From contig NZ_BSNN01000002.1 of NCBI RefSeq assembly GCF_030160015.1, positions 682,001-746,000 on the forward strand: a stretch of DNA of 64,000 bases. The letters are read 5' to 3'. This stretch comes from Amylibacter marinus. Its GTDB lineage: Bacteria > Pseudomonadota > Alphaproteobacteria > Rhodobacterales > Rhodobacteraceae. Each line of letters begins with the position of its first letter. Positions within the stretch are counted from its first letter, which is position 1. Made by a program: the position numbers and the translations under genes. Positions 16,865 through 26,565 of the stretch are shown in pieces. The notes under the pieces were generated by a model. It made no database searches. It saw nothing but the letters and a program-made list of their open reading frames with translations, and was not told the DNA's origin.

Positions 16865-18541
16865 ATGGCAGACGCAGCCCATAACGACCACGCCACACCG
16901 GGTTTCTTCACCCGTTGGTTCAAGTCGACGAACCACAAGGATATTGGGATCCTTTACCTATTCACCGCCGGCCTTTTGGGGTTCGTATCGGTGTGTTTCA
17001 CAGTGTATATGCGCCTAGAGCTTATGGAACCTGGCGTTCAATACATGTGTATGGAAAACCTAGACAAGGCTGCAAATGCCGCCGCGCTGGCCGCAGGTGA
17101 ATGTACACCAAACGGTCACTTGTGGAACGTTCTGATCACAGGCCACGGCATCTTGATGATGTTCTTCGTGGTGATCCCCGCCCTGTTCGGTGGTTTCGGC
17201 AACTATTTCATGCCGCTGATGATTGGCGCGCCTGATATGGCCTTCCCACGTATGAACAACCTATCCTACTGGATGTATGTTTGTGGTTCTTCACTGGCTG
17301 TTTTGTCGCTCTTGGCCCCTGGTGGTAACGACCAAGCAGGTTCTGGTGTGGGCTGGGTGCTATATGCACCGCTATCAACACGAGAAGGCGGCATGTCTAT
17401 GGATTTCGCGATCTTCGCGGTACACGTATCCGGTGCCTCTTCGATCCTTGGTGCGATTAACATCATCACCACATTCCTGAACATGCGCGCACCGGGCATG
17501 ACGCTGCACAAAACACCTTTGTTTGCTTGGTCTATCTTCGTAACGGCCTTGTTGATCTTGTTGTCCTTGCCTGTTTTGGCAGGTGCGATCACCATGTTGC
17601 TAACCGACCGTAACTTCGGCACCACCTTCTTTGATCCTGCTGGCGGCGGCGACCCGATCCTATACCAACACTTGTTGTGGTTCTTTGGCCACCCAGAGGT
17701 GTATATGATCATCGTTCCTGGCTTTGGTATCATCTCACACGTGATCGCCACCTTCTCTAAAAAGCCGATCTTTGGCTACCTGCCGATGGTTTATGCGATG
17801 GTTGCAATTGGTGCGCTTGGCTTCGTTGTTTGGGCACACCACATGTACACGGTTGGTATGTCGCTCTCTCAGCAATCATACTTCATGCTGGCTACGATGG
17901 TTATCGCGGTACCAACAGGTATCAAAATCTTCTCTTGGATTGCCACAATGTGGGGCGGCTCAATTGAAATGAAAACGCCAATGCTGTGGGCCTTTGGGTT
18001 CTTGTTCTTGTTCACCGTTGGTGGTGTAACGGGTGTTGTATTGTCTCAGGCTGGTGTGGACCGCGCCTATCACGATACATACTACGTGGTTGCACACTTC
18101 CACTACGTGATGTCACTGGGTGCCGTATTCTGTATCTTTGCTGGTATCTACTACTGGATCGGCAAAATGTCTGGCCGCCAATACCCTGAATGGGCTGGTA
18201 AATTGCACTTCTGGATGATGTTCATCGGTGCCAATATCACCTTCTTCCCCCAGCACTTCTTGGGGCGTCAGGGCATGCCACGCCGCTATATCGACTACCC
18301 AGAGCAATATGCCTATTGGAACGAAATCTCGACCTACGGTGCCTTCCTATCGTTCGCCTCTTTCGTCTTCTTCATCGGCGTTGTGTTCTACACAATCAAG
18401 TTCGGTAAAAAGATTGAAGAAAACGCCTACTGGGGTGAGTACGCAGATACGCTAGAGTGGACACTGCCAAACCCACCACCAGAGCACACGTTCGAAATCC
18501 TGCCAAAACAGTCAGAGTGGGACAAACAACCCAGTCATTAG
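16865..18541 (+). CDS. ctaD: Cytochrome c oxidase subunit I (aa3 type)
   Basis: 558 residues with about twelve membrane helices. Subunit I carries heme a and the heme a3-CuB centre that reduces oxygen and pumps protons at the end of respiration. Seen: [21 protein letters not shown] near residue 95 (heme a ligand region), [18 protein letters not shown] near 276 (CuB ligands, cross-linked Tyr, and the Glu of the D channel), HHMYTVG near 325, and [17 protein letters not shown] near 405 (heme ligands). The ribosome site is AGGAGAG. The gene stands alone here, apart from ctaC/ctaE, as in other Rhodobacterales. Confidence 0.98.
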   Translation: MADAAHNDHATPGFFTRWFKSTNHKDIGILYLFTAGLLGFVSVCFTVYMRLELMEPGVQYMCMENLDKAANAAALAAGECTPNGHLWNVLITGHGILMMFFVVIPALFGGFGNYFMPLMIGAPDMAFPRMNNLSYWMYVCGSSLAVLSLLAPGGNDQAGSGVGWVLYAPLSTREGGMSMDFAIFAVHVSGASSILGAINIITTFLNMRAPGMTLHKTPLFAWSIFVTALLILLSLPVLAGAITMLLTDRNFGTTFFDPAGGGDPILYQHLLWFFGHPEVYMIIVPGFGIISHVIATFSKKPIFGYLPMVYAMVAIGALGFVVWAHHMYTVGMSLSQQSYFMLATMVIAVPTGIKIFSWIATMWGGSIEMKTPMLWAFGFLFLFTVGGVTGVVLSQAGVDRAYHDTYYVVAHFHYVMSLGAVFCIFAGIYYWIGKMSGRQYPEWAGKLHFWMMFIGANITFFPQHFLGRQGMPRRYIDYPEQYAYWNEISTYGAFLSFASFVFFIGVVFYTIKFGKKIEENAYWGEYADTLEWTLPNPPPEHTFEILPKQSEWDKQPSH

Positions 18542-18559
18542 CGGGCATAGCCATTGATC

Positions 18560-18590
18560 AAAGGGCGGAACGAAAGTTCCGCCCTTTTTT
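18560..18590 (+). terminator. Intrinsic terminator of ctaD
   Basis: AAAGGGCGGAAC and GTTCCGCCCTTT enclose a GAAA tetraloop; six T follow the stem's GC part. Confidence 0.93.
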
Positions 18591-18779
18591 GTTAGATATC
18601 CAAAATAGCCAATGATGCTAAATACGTATTTGGATCACTTCGAGGCTCTCAAATCGCATTCACAACTTATAGATGATCTGCCTACAGAATATCTATCCCA
18701 TCGCATGTATATGAACATTGCCTTTTAGCGGATACCTGTCAGAGTGCAACTTTAACAATTACATTCTAAAGGCCCTCCT

Positions 18780-20747
18780 ATGAAAAAGGCATACTACGAA
18801 GCATCTTTTCAGGAATTTTGTACCGAGAGTAACAGCAGTATTCTTGGCAAGTTAGCAAAACATCACCAACATGATTTAGACCATCTTCAGCGTAACGCTT
18901 GGATCACCCAGGTGGAGTATCTTCAGGCAGTTCTGATGAATTTTCCAGATGGCCATATCTTTTTCGAGTTTTCCATCCCCCGTATGGGAAAGCGAGCAGA
19001 TTGCTTGGTTCTTCTGAACGGTGTCGTATTTGTATTAGAATTTAAGGTAGGCTCATCCAGTTTTGATCGTCACGCCATCGAACAGGTCGTTGATTATACT
19101 CTTGATCTTAAAAACTTCCATGGTGGGAGCCACAACGCGACCATCATCCCGGTGCTGATCGCGACCAATGCACCAGAGAATGTCATTGAAATAACGCTAG
19201 AACAGGACAACGTTGCAGCACCCGTATGCATAGGGAACTCTGGCCTAGGTTTCCTCTTTTCACAAGCATCCCAAATCCCTCGCCAGCAAAATGTTGAAAT
19301 TGTCGCGTGGCGAAATTCGGGCTATCGCCCAACACCAACCATTATCGAAGCTGCGCAAGCACTCTATAAATCTCATAATGTAAATAACATCTCACGATCA
19401 GATGCTAGCGCGAAAAACTTGCAGGTCACCTCGGATCACATTGCTCAAATCATTGAACAATCCAAACTAAATGGTAAAAAATCGATATGCTTTGTCACCG
19501 GAGTACCCGGAGCGGGAAAAACACTTGCAGGCCTAAATATCGCGACAAGTCGGGCCGAGCGACATAAAAACGAGAACGCAGTCTTTCTGTCCGGAAATGG
19601 TCCACTAGTAGCCGTTCTGCGCGAAGCATTGGCACGCGACAAGGTTGAACAAGGCAAACTTAGCGGGGAAAAAATCAAAAAAGAGGATGCAAAACGACAG
19701 GTCAGTCAGTTTGTGCAAAACATCCACCACTTTCGCGATCAATACCTAAACGATACGGATAAACCATTTGAACACGTCGTTGTATTTGACGAGGCTCAAC
19801 GCGCCTGGACAACAGAGCAAGCCTCTAAGTTTATGAAAAAGCGTGGCGTAAGTGATTTCAATCTATCAGAGCCAGAGTTTCTAATCGGGGTCATGAACAG
19901 ACATACCCAATGGTGTACAATTGTCTGCCTTATAGGAGGCGGTCAGGAAATCAACACTGGTGAAGCAGGACTTGGCGAATGGTTGCATGCGTTAGAAACA
20001 CGCTTTCCAGAGTGGGAGGTGCATGCATCGACTCTGTTGGAGGATCCGCATTATACAGTTTCCGACGATGCCAAGGAGCTTTTAAGCTCGACAAGAGTGT
20101 CAAAGCATAATGACCTACACCTTTCCGTATCCATTCGGTCGTTTCGCGCAGAGAGTCTTTCGTCTTTCGTATCAACGGTGTTGGACAATGATCCTTTGGC
20201 TGCATTGGAAATTATGACAACCCTGATAGATAGCTATCCGATTTTCTTGACACGTGATTTGGCCAACGCAAAAAATTGGCTGAAATCTAAGGCGCGCGGC
20301 AGTGAGAGAACCGGCCTAGTCGCCTCATCCGGCGCGCATCGCTTGCGGCCCGAAGGCATTCATATCAAATCAAAGATCGAACCCGAAAATTGGTTTCTAA
20401 ATAACACCGAAGATGTACGTTCGTCTTATTACTTGGAAGGTGTCGCAACAGAATTCGACATTCAAGGACTGGAATTGGATTGGGTGGGAATGTGCTGGGA
20501 TGCTGATCTACGGTATGTTGGCGACAATTGGAACTTCACTGCTTTTAAAGGGAGCAAATGGCAATCAGTCAATGTTCCGACAGGTCAACTTTACTTAATC
20601 AATGCCTATCGTGTTCTACTCACTCGAGCACGACAGGGCATGATTATTTTTGTACCGCATGGCGACGCGTTGGATAAAACCAGACCCCCAGAGTATTACG
20701 ATGGAACCTACCGATACTTACGATCATGTGGCATTAAGGAACTCTAA
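18780..20747 (+). CDS. DUF2075-type nuclease-helicase protein
   Basis: 655 residues. The N-terminal 130 residues resemble a PD-(D/E)XK nuclease: EFSIPR near 63, then KRADCLVLL (D74) and FVLEFKVGS (E87, K89), with Q102 in the following helix. A P-loop NTPase of the DUF2075/superfamily 1 helicase type follows: Walker A GVPGAGKT at 241-248, Walker B VVVFDEAQRAW with D337/E338, a glutamine motif GGGQEINTGEAG near 387, and a final YRVLLTRARQGM motif near 620. It probably acts on DNA or RNA. Base composition is visibly lower in GC than ctaD or carA, and the gene stands alone, which suggests transfer. A role in defence or nucleic acid repair is inferred only. Confidence 0.8.
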   Translation: MKKAYYEASFQEFCTESNSSILGKLAKHHQHDLDHLQRNAWITQVEYLQAVLMNFPDGHIFFEFSIPRMGKRADCLVLLNGVVFVLEFKVGSSSFDRHAIEQVVDYTLDLKNFHGGSHNATIIPVLIATNAPENVIEITLEQDNVAAPVCIGNSGLGFLFSQASQIPRQQNVEIVAWRNSGYRPTPTIIEAAQALYKSHNVNNISRSDASAKNLQVTSDHIAQIIEQSKLNGKKSICFVTGVPGAGKTLAGLNIATSRAERHKNENAVFLSGNGPLVAVLREALARDKVEQGKLSGEKIKKEDAKRQVSQFVQNIHHFRDQYLNDTDKPFEHVVVFDEAQRAWTTEQASKFMKKRGVSDFNLSEPEFLIGVMNRHTQWCTIVCLIGGGQEINTGEAGLGEWLHALETRFPEWEVHASTLLEDPHYTVSDDAKELLSSTRVSKHNDLHLSVSIRSFRAESLSSFVSTVLDNDPLAALEIMTTLIDSYPIFLTRDLANAKNWLKSKARGSERTGLVASSGAHRLRPEGIHIKSKIEPENWFLNNTEDVRSSYYLEGVATEFDIQGLELDWVGMCWDADLRYVGDNWNFTAFKGSKWQSVNVPTGQLYLINAYRVLLTRARQGMIIFVPHGDALDKTRPPEYYDGTYRYLRSCGIKEL

Positions 20748-20880
20748 CTTACAGAGAAATTTGTTATAATAAGTGGGTTTTTACTTTTTCAGAACTCTCA
20801 AAATCGAGCATGTTTAAACCACTGAAAAGTCCATATTCCGCAAAAAGCTCAATCCGCGCCTATGTCCACGACAACGGATC

Positions 20881-21333
20881 TCAACCCAACAGCGCCTTAA
20901 CAGCCCCGCCAGCCTTGCCAAAATCCATCTGGCCCGAATATTTCGCCTTTAGCGCGCCCATCACCTTGCCCATATCACGAATGCTATCCGCCCCGATCTC
21001 GCTGATGGCCTCTTTTACGGCATCATTCACCTCATCTGCGCTCAACTGCTTTGGCAGAAACTCTTCGATCACCTTGATCTCATTGTTTTCCCTACAGGCC
21101 AATTCCTCGCGCCCGGCGGATTGATAGACCTCGGCGCTGTCTTTGCGTTGCTTGATCATCTTGGCCAAAATGCTCAGAATCTCGCTATCATCCACACCTT
21201 CATCATTGCCGCTGGGGCGTAGGGCAATATCGCGATCCTTGATTGCCGCCATGATCAGCCGCAATGTAGACAGGCGCGTCGCCTCTTTGTCTCGCATGGC
21301 CTGTTTCATAGACGCATTGATTTTATCGCGCAT
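20881..21333 (-). CDS. GatB/YqeY domain protein
   Basis: 150 residues from the ATG at 21333, with AGGAG eight bases upstream. It matches stand-alone YqeY proteins, which are related to the tail domain of the GatB subunit of aspartyl/glutamyl-tRNA amidotransferase: MRDKINASMKQAMRDKEATRLSTLRLIMAAIKDRDI at the start, EIKVIEEFLPKQLSADEV in the middle, and MGKVMGALKAKYSGQMDFGKAGGAVKALLG at the end. The domain is thought to touch tRNA; the exact role is not known. It is divergent from carA with 181 bases between the starts. Confidence 0.92.
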   Translation of the reverse strand: MRDKINASMKQAMRDKEATRLSTLRLIMAAIKDRDIALRPSGNDEGVDDSEILSILAKMIKQRKDSAEVYQSAGREELACRENNEIKVIEEFLPKQLSADEVNDAVKEAISEIGADSIRDMGKVMGALKAKYSGQMDFGKAGGAVKALLG

Positions 21334-21514
21334 TTTGCATTCTCCTGCATTGTCGCATTTCCAATTTTCGAACCTATCGAAAAACCAATTTGCACTCAAC
21401 TGATTATCGCAAAGGCAAGAGATTGATAAATAAAGGAAACAAAAATGATCGCTGCTTGACCTTCCTAGACCCTAGGCGTATTTTCTGCCAAATTTCTAAA
21501 TAGGATGAGTCTCC

Positions 21515-22678
21515 ATGTGCCCTGCCCCCGCACCAGCAGAAAACCCTGAAAACCCCACCGCATGTATTGTTTTGGCCGATGGAACCACATTCTATGGTCG
21601 CGGATTTGGTGCACCCGGTGAAATCCAAGCAGAGCTGTGCTTTAACACGGCAATGACGGGTTACCAGGAAATCATGACCGACCCCTCCTACGCAGGTCAG
21701 GCCGTTACCTTCACCTTCCCCCATATCGGTAATACCGGCGTTACCCACGAAGATGACGAAACAGCAGACCCCGTCGCCCGTGCGATGGTGGTAAAATGGG
21801 ATCCAACCGAGCCATCTAACTGGCGCTCCGAAGGCACATTAAACGCATGGTTGGAAAAAAATGGCCGTATTGGAGTCGGGGGCATTGATACCCGCCGCCT
21901 TACCCGAGCTATTCGTCAACAGGGCGCACCACATGTGGCAATCGCCTATAACAAAGAGGGCGTATTCGATCACGCAGCCCTTCTTAAATCCGCCCGCGAT
22001 TTCTCTGGACTCGAGGGGCTAGACCTTGCCAAAGAGGTCACCTGTGCGCAATCCTACACATGGAACGAGCAACGCTGGGCATGGCCAGATGGCTTCCCAA
22101 AACGCTCAACTCCGGGCAAAAAGGTCGTCGCCATAGATTTCGGCGCCAAGCGCAATATCCTGCGCTGTCTGGCATCGGCAGGCTGTGATGTAACAGTATT
22201 GCCCGCCACGGCCACCGCCGCCGAGGTTCTGGCCCATAAGCCCCAAGGCATTTTCCTATCGAACGGCCCGGGCGACCCTGCGGCGACCGGCGAATATGCC
22301 GTACCGATGATCTCTGAAATCCTTGAGACTACCCAGTTGCCAATTTTTGGTATCTGCTTGGGGCACCAAATGCTGGCCCTTGCACTAGGTGCCAAGACCA
22401 TAAAAATGAACCACGGCCACCACGGTGCCAACCACCCCGTGAAAGAAACGGCCACAGGCAAGGTCGAAATCACCTCGATGAACCACGGGTTTGCAGTAGA
22501 TGCCCAAACCCTGCCCGAAGGTGTGATAGAAACCCATGTATCGCTGTTTGACGGATCAAATTGCGGCATTCGCCTTGCGGATCGCCCCGTATTTTCTGTG
22601 CAACACCACCCAGAGGCCTCACCAGGCCCACAAGACAGCTTCTACCTATTCGAGCGTTTCTCCGCCGCTATGGCGTAG
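21515..22678 (+). CDS. carA: Carbamoyl-phosphate synthase small subunit
   Basis: 387 residues. The glutamine amidotransferase subunit makes ammonia for CarB, feeding carbamoyl phosphate into pyrimidine and arginine synthesis. The N-terminal CPSase domain opens with LADGTTFYGRGFGAPG and contains the usual FNTAMTGYQEIMTDPSYAGQ. The class I amidotransferase domain has the oxyanion segment FLSNGPGDP near 246, the nucleophile Cys in GICLGHQ near 283, and HHPEASPGPQDS with the His-Glu pair near 367. carB is not adjacent. A terminator follows. Confidence 0.97.
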   Translation: MCPAPAPAENPENPTACIVLADGTTFYGRGFGAPGEIQAELCFNTAMTGYQEIMTDPSYAGQAVTFTFPHIGNTGVTHEDDETADPVARAMVVKWDPTEPSNWRSEGTLNAWLEKNGRIGVGGIDTRRLTRAIRQQGAPHVAIAYNKEGVFDHAALLKSARDFSGLEGLDLAKEVTCAQSYTWNEQRWAWPDGFPKRSTPGKKVVAIDFGAKRNILRCLASAGCDVTVLPATATAAEVLAHKPQGIFLSNGPGDPAATGEYAVPMISEILETTQLPIFGICLGHQMLALALGAKTIKMNHGHHGANHPVKETATGKVEITSMNHGFAVDAQTLPEGVIETHVSLFDGSNCGIRLADRPVFSVQHHPEASPGPQDSFYLFERFSAAMA

Positions 22679-22730
22679 GACACGTTCTATCATGGCTTGA
22701 TTGCCGCCCGCATTCATGTTCTTCTGCAAA

Positions 22731-22757
22731 AGAAGCCGGATTTTTCGTTCGGCTTTT
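22731..22757 (+). terminator. Intrinsic terminator of carA
   Basis: AAGCCGGA pairs with TTCGGCTT (one G.U) around loop TTTTTCG, continuing into TTTT. The remainder of the 234-bp gap to the next gene is AT-rich and probably carries the next promoter. Confidence 0.7.
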
Positions 22758-22912
22758 AACAGACGGCTGTGAATGCGCGACAATTATATTAAAATTTTGC
22801 CTGAATTGGGTTTAATAAACCTTTAATTTACCAATAAATAGAAAGACTGGTCCCTAGAAACCATTTAACCTTCGATTAACTGGTTACAAAGTACCTAAGA
22901 GACGAGGATGAA

Positions 22913-23140
22913 ATGTCTAAGCACAAATGGATAGTATCGGTTGTACAGCATCTTTCGAACTATGCCGCTGAAGAGAAGCTTGAGAACTGGCAAGAAATTC
23001 TAGAATGCGCCAAGGCCGAGCTTTTGCATATTTCACCCAGCGCCACCCAAGAGCCAATCATCACCACATCCGAGGGGGCCGTGGATTATGACGAGCTAGC
23101 CCCGTTGGCGGCCTTGGACAAAGATTCTATGATCCACTAA
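22913..23140 (+). CDS. Hypothetical 75-residue protein before the glycosyltransferase
   Basis: 75 residues, ATG with GAGG nine bases upstream, so expression looks real. It has an amphipathic helical N-terminal half (IVSVVQHLSNYAAEEKLENWQEILECAKAELLHI) and an acidic disordered tail (VDYDELAPLAALDKDS). No family is recognised and there is no signal peptide. It lies 66 bases before the membrane glycosyltransferase in the same direction and may be an accessory protein for it; this is inferred from position only. Confidence 0.65.
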   Translation: MSKHKWIVSVVQHLSNYAAEEKLENWQEILECAKAELLHISPSATQEPIITTSEGAVDYDELAPLAALDKDSMIH

Positions 23141-23206
23141 AAATATATCAGCATTAAGATCGATTTAACTAAAATTCGATCAACTACACGTCAGCAAAGG
23201 CGTGTT

Positions 23207-25171
23207 ATGTATCAATCTGTTTTTCCAAAGCTTACCCAAAAGGCCCCGAAAATAGAGGCCAAGCCGCGTCAACCCGCGCGTCTGGGCGATATTTTGGTCG
23301 AAAATGGGCAGATTGGCCCAAATACATTGGCCAAAGCCTTGGCCCTGCAAAACCATGAAGAGGCCCAGCTAGGCCAGATCCTGATGGTGAATAATGAAAT
23401 CAACAGCGATGATCTTGGTTCTGCTTTGGCGCAACAACACCAAATGGCCTTTGAAAACATCGACACCCAGATCGATCCCGCCCTATACGCCTTGCCGTTT
23501 TCGGCCCGCGTGATGCTGGAACATTCATTTGTTCCCCTATCCCTGCGTAAAAATACTGTAGAAATTGCCACCTGCACACCACATTCAATCAACATGATCT
23601 GCGAGCTATGCGAGAAATTTGGCTTAACACCGCGCTTTGCGTTGGCCTCGCGCCCAAAAATACACAACCGCATCGCATCCCTTGCAGAACATGATCTTGC
23701 ATGCCTTGCAGAAAATGCCTGCCCAGAAGAGCGAAGCTGTCGGCGATTTTTCTTGCTAGAGCGCCGATTAATGGCACTTGCCTGCATATTTGCCACCCTG
23801 TTCGCCTTCTTCGGGATTGGAATTTTACCCGAGGTCACATTCACCCTAATTCTGTTAATTTTTCTAGGAAATAGCCTGCTGAAATTCACCTGCCTCTTGG
23901 CCGCGCTACGTGCACCGCCGCCCCCTGTACCAGTGGCTAAATTCCCAAAGAAGCTAGAAAAAGTCAGTATTCTGGTACCCCTTCTGCACGAAAAAGAAAT
24001 TGTAGGGCGGCTGATCCCAAGGCTGGAAAAAATCAACTATCCCAAAGAGTTGTTAGAAATATGCCTGATATGCGAGGCCAGTGACTCCATCACCCGTACC
24101 GCAATCGATCAGGCAACCCTGCCCCCGCACTTTCGCGTGATGGTCACCCCAAAAGGCAGCATAGAGACCAAGCCGCGGGCGTTGAATTATGCCATGGAAT
24201 TCTGCAATGGCAGTATTATCGCCGTGTATGACGCCGAGGATGCCCCCGAAACAGACCAAGTGTTCAAAGCTGTAAAACACCTACAGCACTGCGATCCGCG
24301 TGTCGTTTGCGTACAGGCGCGCCTTGATTTTTTCAACCAGTCCACCAATTGGTTGTCACGCTGTTTCACCATCGAATATGCCATGTTGTTCCGCGTGGTT
24401 CTACGCGGGTTACAGCGGCTGGATATTCCGATCCCGTTGGGGGGGACGTCGATGTTTTTACGCAAATCAGCGCTGGATAGCCTAGGGCGCTGGGATGCGC
24501 ATAATGTGACCGAGGATGCGGACTTGGGCATTCGGATTTACCGCGCGGGCCTACGTGTGGAATGCCTAGATTCAACCACCTACGAAGAGGCGAATTACCG
24601 CTTTATTCCATGGGTCAAGCAACGTTCCAGATGGCTAAAGGGGTTTTTCATGACATGGGTCACCCATATGCGCCGCCCGCTACAGCTGCACCGTGATCTG
24701 GGGCTCAAGGGCGCCATTGGGTTTCATATCCTGTTGCTTAATACCCTGCTGACATATCTGGCAATACCCTTTGCTCTGCCCTTATGGGTGCTGAGCTTTG
24801 GTGTTGATTTGCCCTTTGCACCAGACAGTTTGGACTGGTTCATCCCCTTGATGATTTTACTGTTCTTTTTGGGTGAACCAATGCTGTTTTTGGTGGGATA
24901 TGTCGCCACTGATACGGCCAAGCACAAGTCCCTGCGCAGGGGACTATTTACCATGTTTGCCTATTGGCCACTGGCCAGTTTCGCAGCCTTCAAGGCGCTC
25001 TACGAAATCGCCTTTGCCCCCGCCTTTTGGGACAAGACCGAACATGGGCTGGTGGATGCGGAATATGCTGACGAGATTGCCAATTTAACCCCGGTAAAAG
25101 AGGATTCGGATGAATATGTGCAGGGGGTTTTGGATGTGCTGGCTCTCAAGAAAACCGGCACAATCAGCTGA
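23207..25171 (+). CDS. Membrane glycosyltransferase family 2 with MshEN domain
   Basis: 654 residues. Residues 22-160 form a GspE/MshE N-terminal (MshEN) domain: LGDILVENGQIGPNTLAKALALQ...LGQILMVNNEINSDDLGSALAQQ, a fold that binds cyclic di-GMP in some proteins. Two membrane helices (about 190-235) precede a processive-type GT2 domain with VSILVPLLHEKEIVG near 255, DAEDAPE near 345 (the DxD), the TEDADLG acceptor motif near 435 and KQRSRWLKGF near 473 (QxxRW). Further helices close the protein. It probably polymerises or exports a surface sugar. Its end overlaps the convergent GntR gene by eight bases. Confidence 0.87.
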   Translation: MYQSVFPKLTQKAPKIEAKPRQPARLGDILVENGQIGPNTLAKALALQNHEEAQLGQILMVNNEINSDDLGSALAQQHQMAFENIDTQIDPALYALPFSARVMLEHSFVPLSLRKNTVEIATCTPHSINMICELCEKFGLTPRFALASRPKIHNRIASLAEHDLACLAENACPEERSCRRFFLLERRLMALACIFATLFAFFGIGILPEVTFTLILLIFLGNSLLKFTCLLAALRAPPPPVPVAKFPKKLEKVSILVPLLHEKEIVGRLIPRLEKINYPKELLEICLICEASDSITRTAIDQATLPPHFRVMVTPKGSIETKPRALNYAMEFCNGSIIAVYDAEDAPETDQVFKAVKHLQHCDPRVVCVQARLDFFNQSTNWLSRCFTIEYAMLFRVVLRGLQRLDIPIPLGGTSMFLRKSALDSLGRWDAHNVTEDADLGIRIYRAGLRVECLDSTTYEEANYRFIPWVKQRSRWLKGFFMTWVTHMRRPLQLHRDLGLKGAIGFHILLLNTLLTYLAIPFALPLWVLSFGVDLPFAPDSLDWFIPLMILLFFLGEPMLFLVGYVATDTAKHKSLRRGLFTMFAYWPLASFAAFKALYEIAFAPAFWDKTEHGLVDAEYADEIANLTPVKEDSDEYVQGVLDVLALKKTGTIS

Positions 25172-25817
25172 TCACACTCAACTCGCCGGCATCAATCTTA
25201 AGACGGGTTTCAAAAGCAAAGGACAGATGCGTCTTCAATGCATCGCGCGCAGATTCGCCATCCTTACGCTCAATCGCCTGCACAATCTCATAATGTTCGT
25301 TCAGCGCCGCCTCACCACGCCCATCCGCCGCCAAAGAGGTCGCCCCCAACAGGGCCATAGTGCGGTGCACCTGCTGTAGCTGTTTTATCAGGAAATTATT
25401 GTGGCTGGCCAGATGCAGCTGATTGTGAAACCGCCGATTAGACCGCGATAACGCATTGGGATCATCCACCAAGCGCCGATCGTTTTCGATCATATTGAAC
25501 AAAACACGGATCTCTTCGGGGGCTGCATGTTGCGCCGCCAAAAAGGCCGCCAGCCCTTCCAGCTCGGCGCGCACGGTATACAGCTCGCCGATTTGATTAT
25601 GATCCAACGTGGCCACCATCAATGAGCGCCCGTCCCGTTTAAGAAAGGACTGCGTTTCAAGCCGTTGTAGTGCCTCGCGAATTGGGGTGCGCGATACGCC
25701 AAAGCGATCCGCAAGCTCTGCCTCGACCAAGCGATCCCCCGGCTGATAGGCCCCTTCATCAATCGCCTCAATGATCAACTCATAGGCATCCTTTGCCTCG
25801 GTTTTCTTGATGACCAT
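25164..25817 (-). CDS. GntR-family regulator (FCD type)
   Basis: 217 residues from the ATG at 25817 with GAGGGA just upstream; three in-frame ATGs further up lack such a site. An N-terminal winged HTH (DAYELIIEAIDEGAYQPGDRLVEAELADRFGVSRTPIREALQRLE) is followed by an all-helical FCD ligand domain (VRAELEGLAAFLAAQ ... NRRFHNQLHLASHN ... HYEIVQAIERKDGESARDALKTHL), whose Asp/His residues often bind metal and a carboxylate. Targets are unknown; no catabolic cluster is adjacent. Confidence 0.9.
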   Translation of the reverse strand: MVIKKTEAKDAYELIIEAIDEGAYQPGDRLVEAELADRFGVSRTPIREALQRLETQSFLKRDGRSLMVATLDHNQIGELYTVRAELEGLAAFLAAQHAAPEEIRVLFNMIENDRRLVDDPNALSRSNRRFHNQLHLASHNNFLIKQLQQVHRTMALLGATSLAADGRGEAALNEHYEIVQAIERKDGESARDALKTHLSFAFETRLKIDAGELSVIS

Positions 25818-25920
25818 GTCTTCCCTCATTATTTTGGATGACATTAGCCAAGCCAAAGGAATTTGTCACCACCCTTGGACAGCGCTTTACCCTCCGCTGA
25901 TTGCAGATTAACCTAGCCCC

Positions 25921-26562
25921 ATGAAAACAAAATTTGCGCATATAGACACTTGGGTTTTTGACCTTGATCACACTCTCTATTCCAAAGAGGATTGCCTGTT
26001 CGACCAGATCGAGGATCTGATGGTTGCCTATATGAAGAAGGCGCTGAACATAGATGAAACCACGGCAAACCACCTGCGCAAACACTACTGGCAAACCTAT
26101 GGCACCACCCTATCTGGGCTGATGGTGGAACATAATATCGCACCTGAACCCTTTCTGGCCGCCGTGCACGATATCGACCTCGGCGCTCTTAGTCCCGATC
26201 CCGCACTGGCCACCGCCATTAACGCCCTGCCCGGACGTAAAATCATCTATACAAACGGCGATAAGAATCACGCGGTTCGCGTTTTGGCCGCGCGGGGCCT
26301 TTCGCATTGTTTCGAGGATATATTCGGCATCGAACACGCCCAATACACCCCAAAACCTCAGCGTGATGCCTTTGAGATCATCTTTCAGCGCGCCGCCCTA
26401 TCGCCCCAAAATGCCGCCATGTTCGAGGATGACCCCCGCAATCTGTTGGTACCCCATGAAATGGGCCTTAGCACGATTTTGGTAGATCAGATATCAACCC
26501 AACCCCACATCCACTATTGCACAGATCAGCTCACGCAGTTTTTGCACGCAACACAGGCCTAG
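25921..26562 (+). CDS. HAD-family pyrimidine 5'-nucleotidase
   Basis: 213 residues. The HAD motif I is WVFDLDHTLYS (the first Asp is the nucleophile), the cap follows, motif II is IIYTNGDKNHA near residue 99, and motifs III and IV are KPQRDAFE near 140 and AMFEDDPRNL near 160. The pattern follows the yeast SDT1/PHM8 group that dephosphorylates pyrimidine or ribonucleotide monophosphates. Three bases separate it from the next gene, so both are probably co-translated, although the functions are not obviously linked. Confidence 0.88.
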   Translation: MKTKFAHIDTWVFDLDHTLYSKEDCLFDQIEDLMVAYMKKALNIDETTANHLRKHYWQTYGTTLSGLMVEHNIAPEPFLAAVHDIDLGALSPDPALATAINALPGRKIIYTNGDKNHAVRVLAARGLSHCFEDIFGIEHAQYTPKPQRDAFEIIFQRAALSPQNAAMFEDDPRNLLVPHEMGLSTILVDQISTQPHIHYCTDQLTQFLHATQA

Positions 26563-26565
26563 ATT

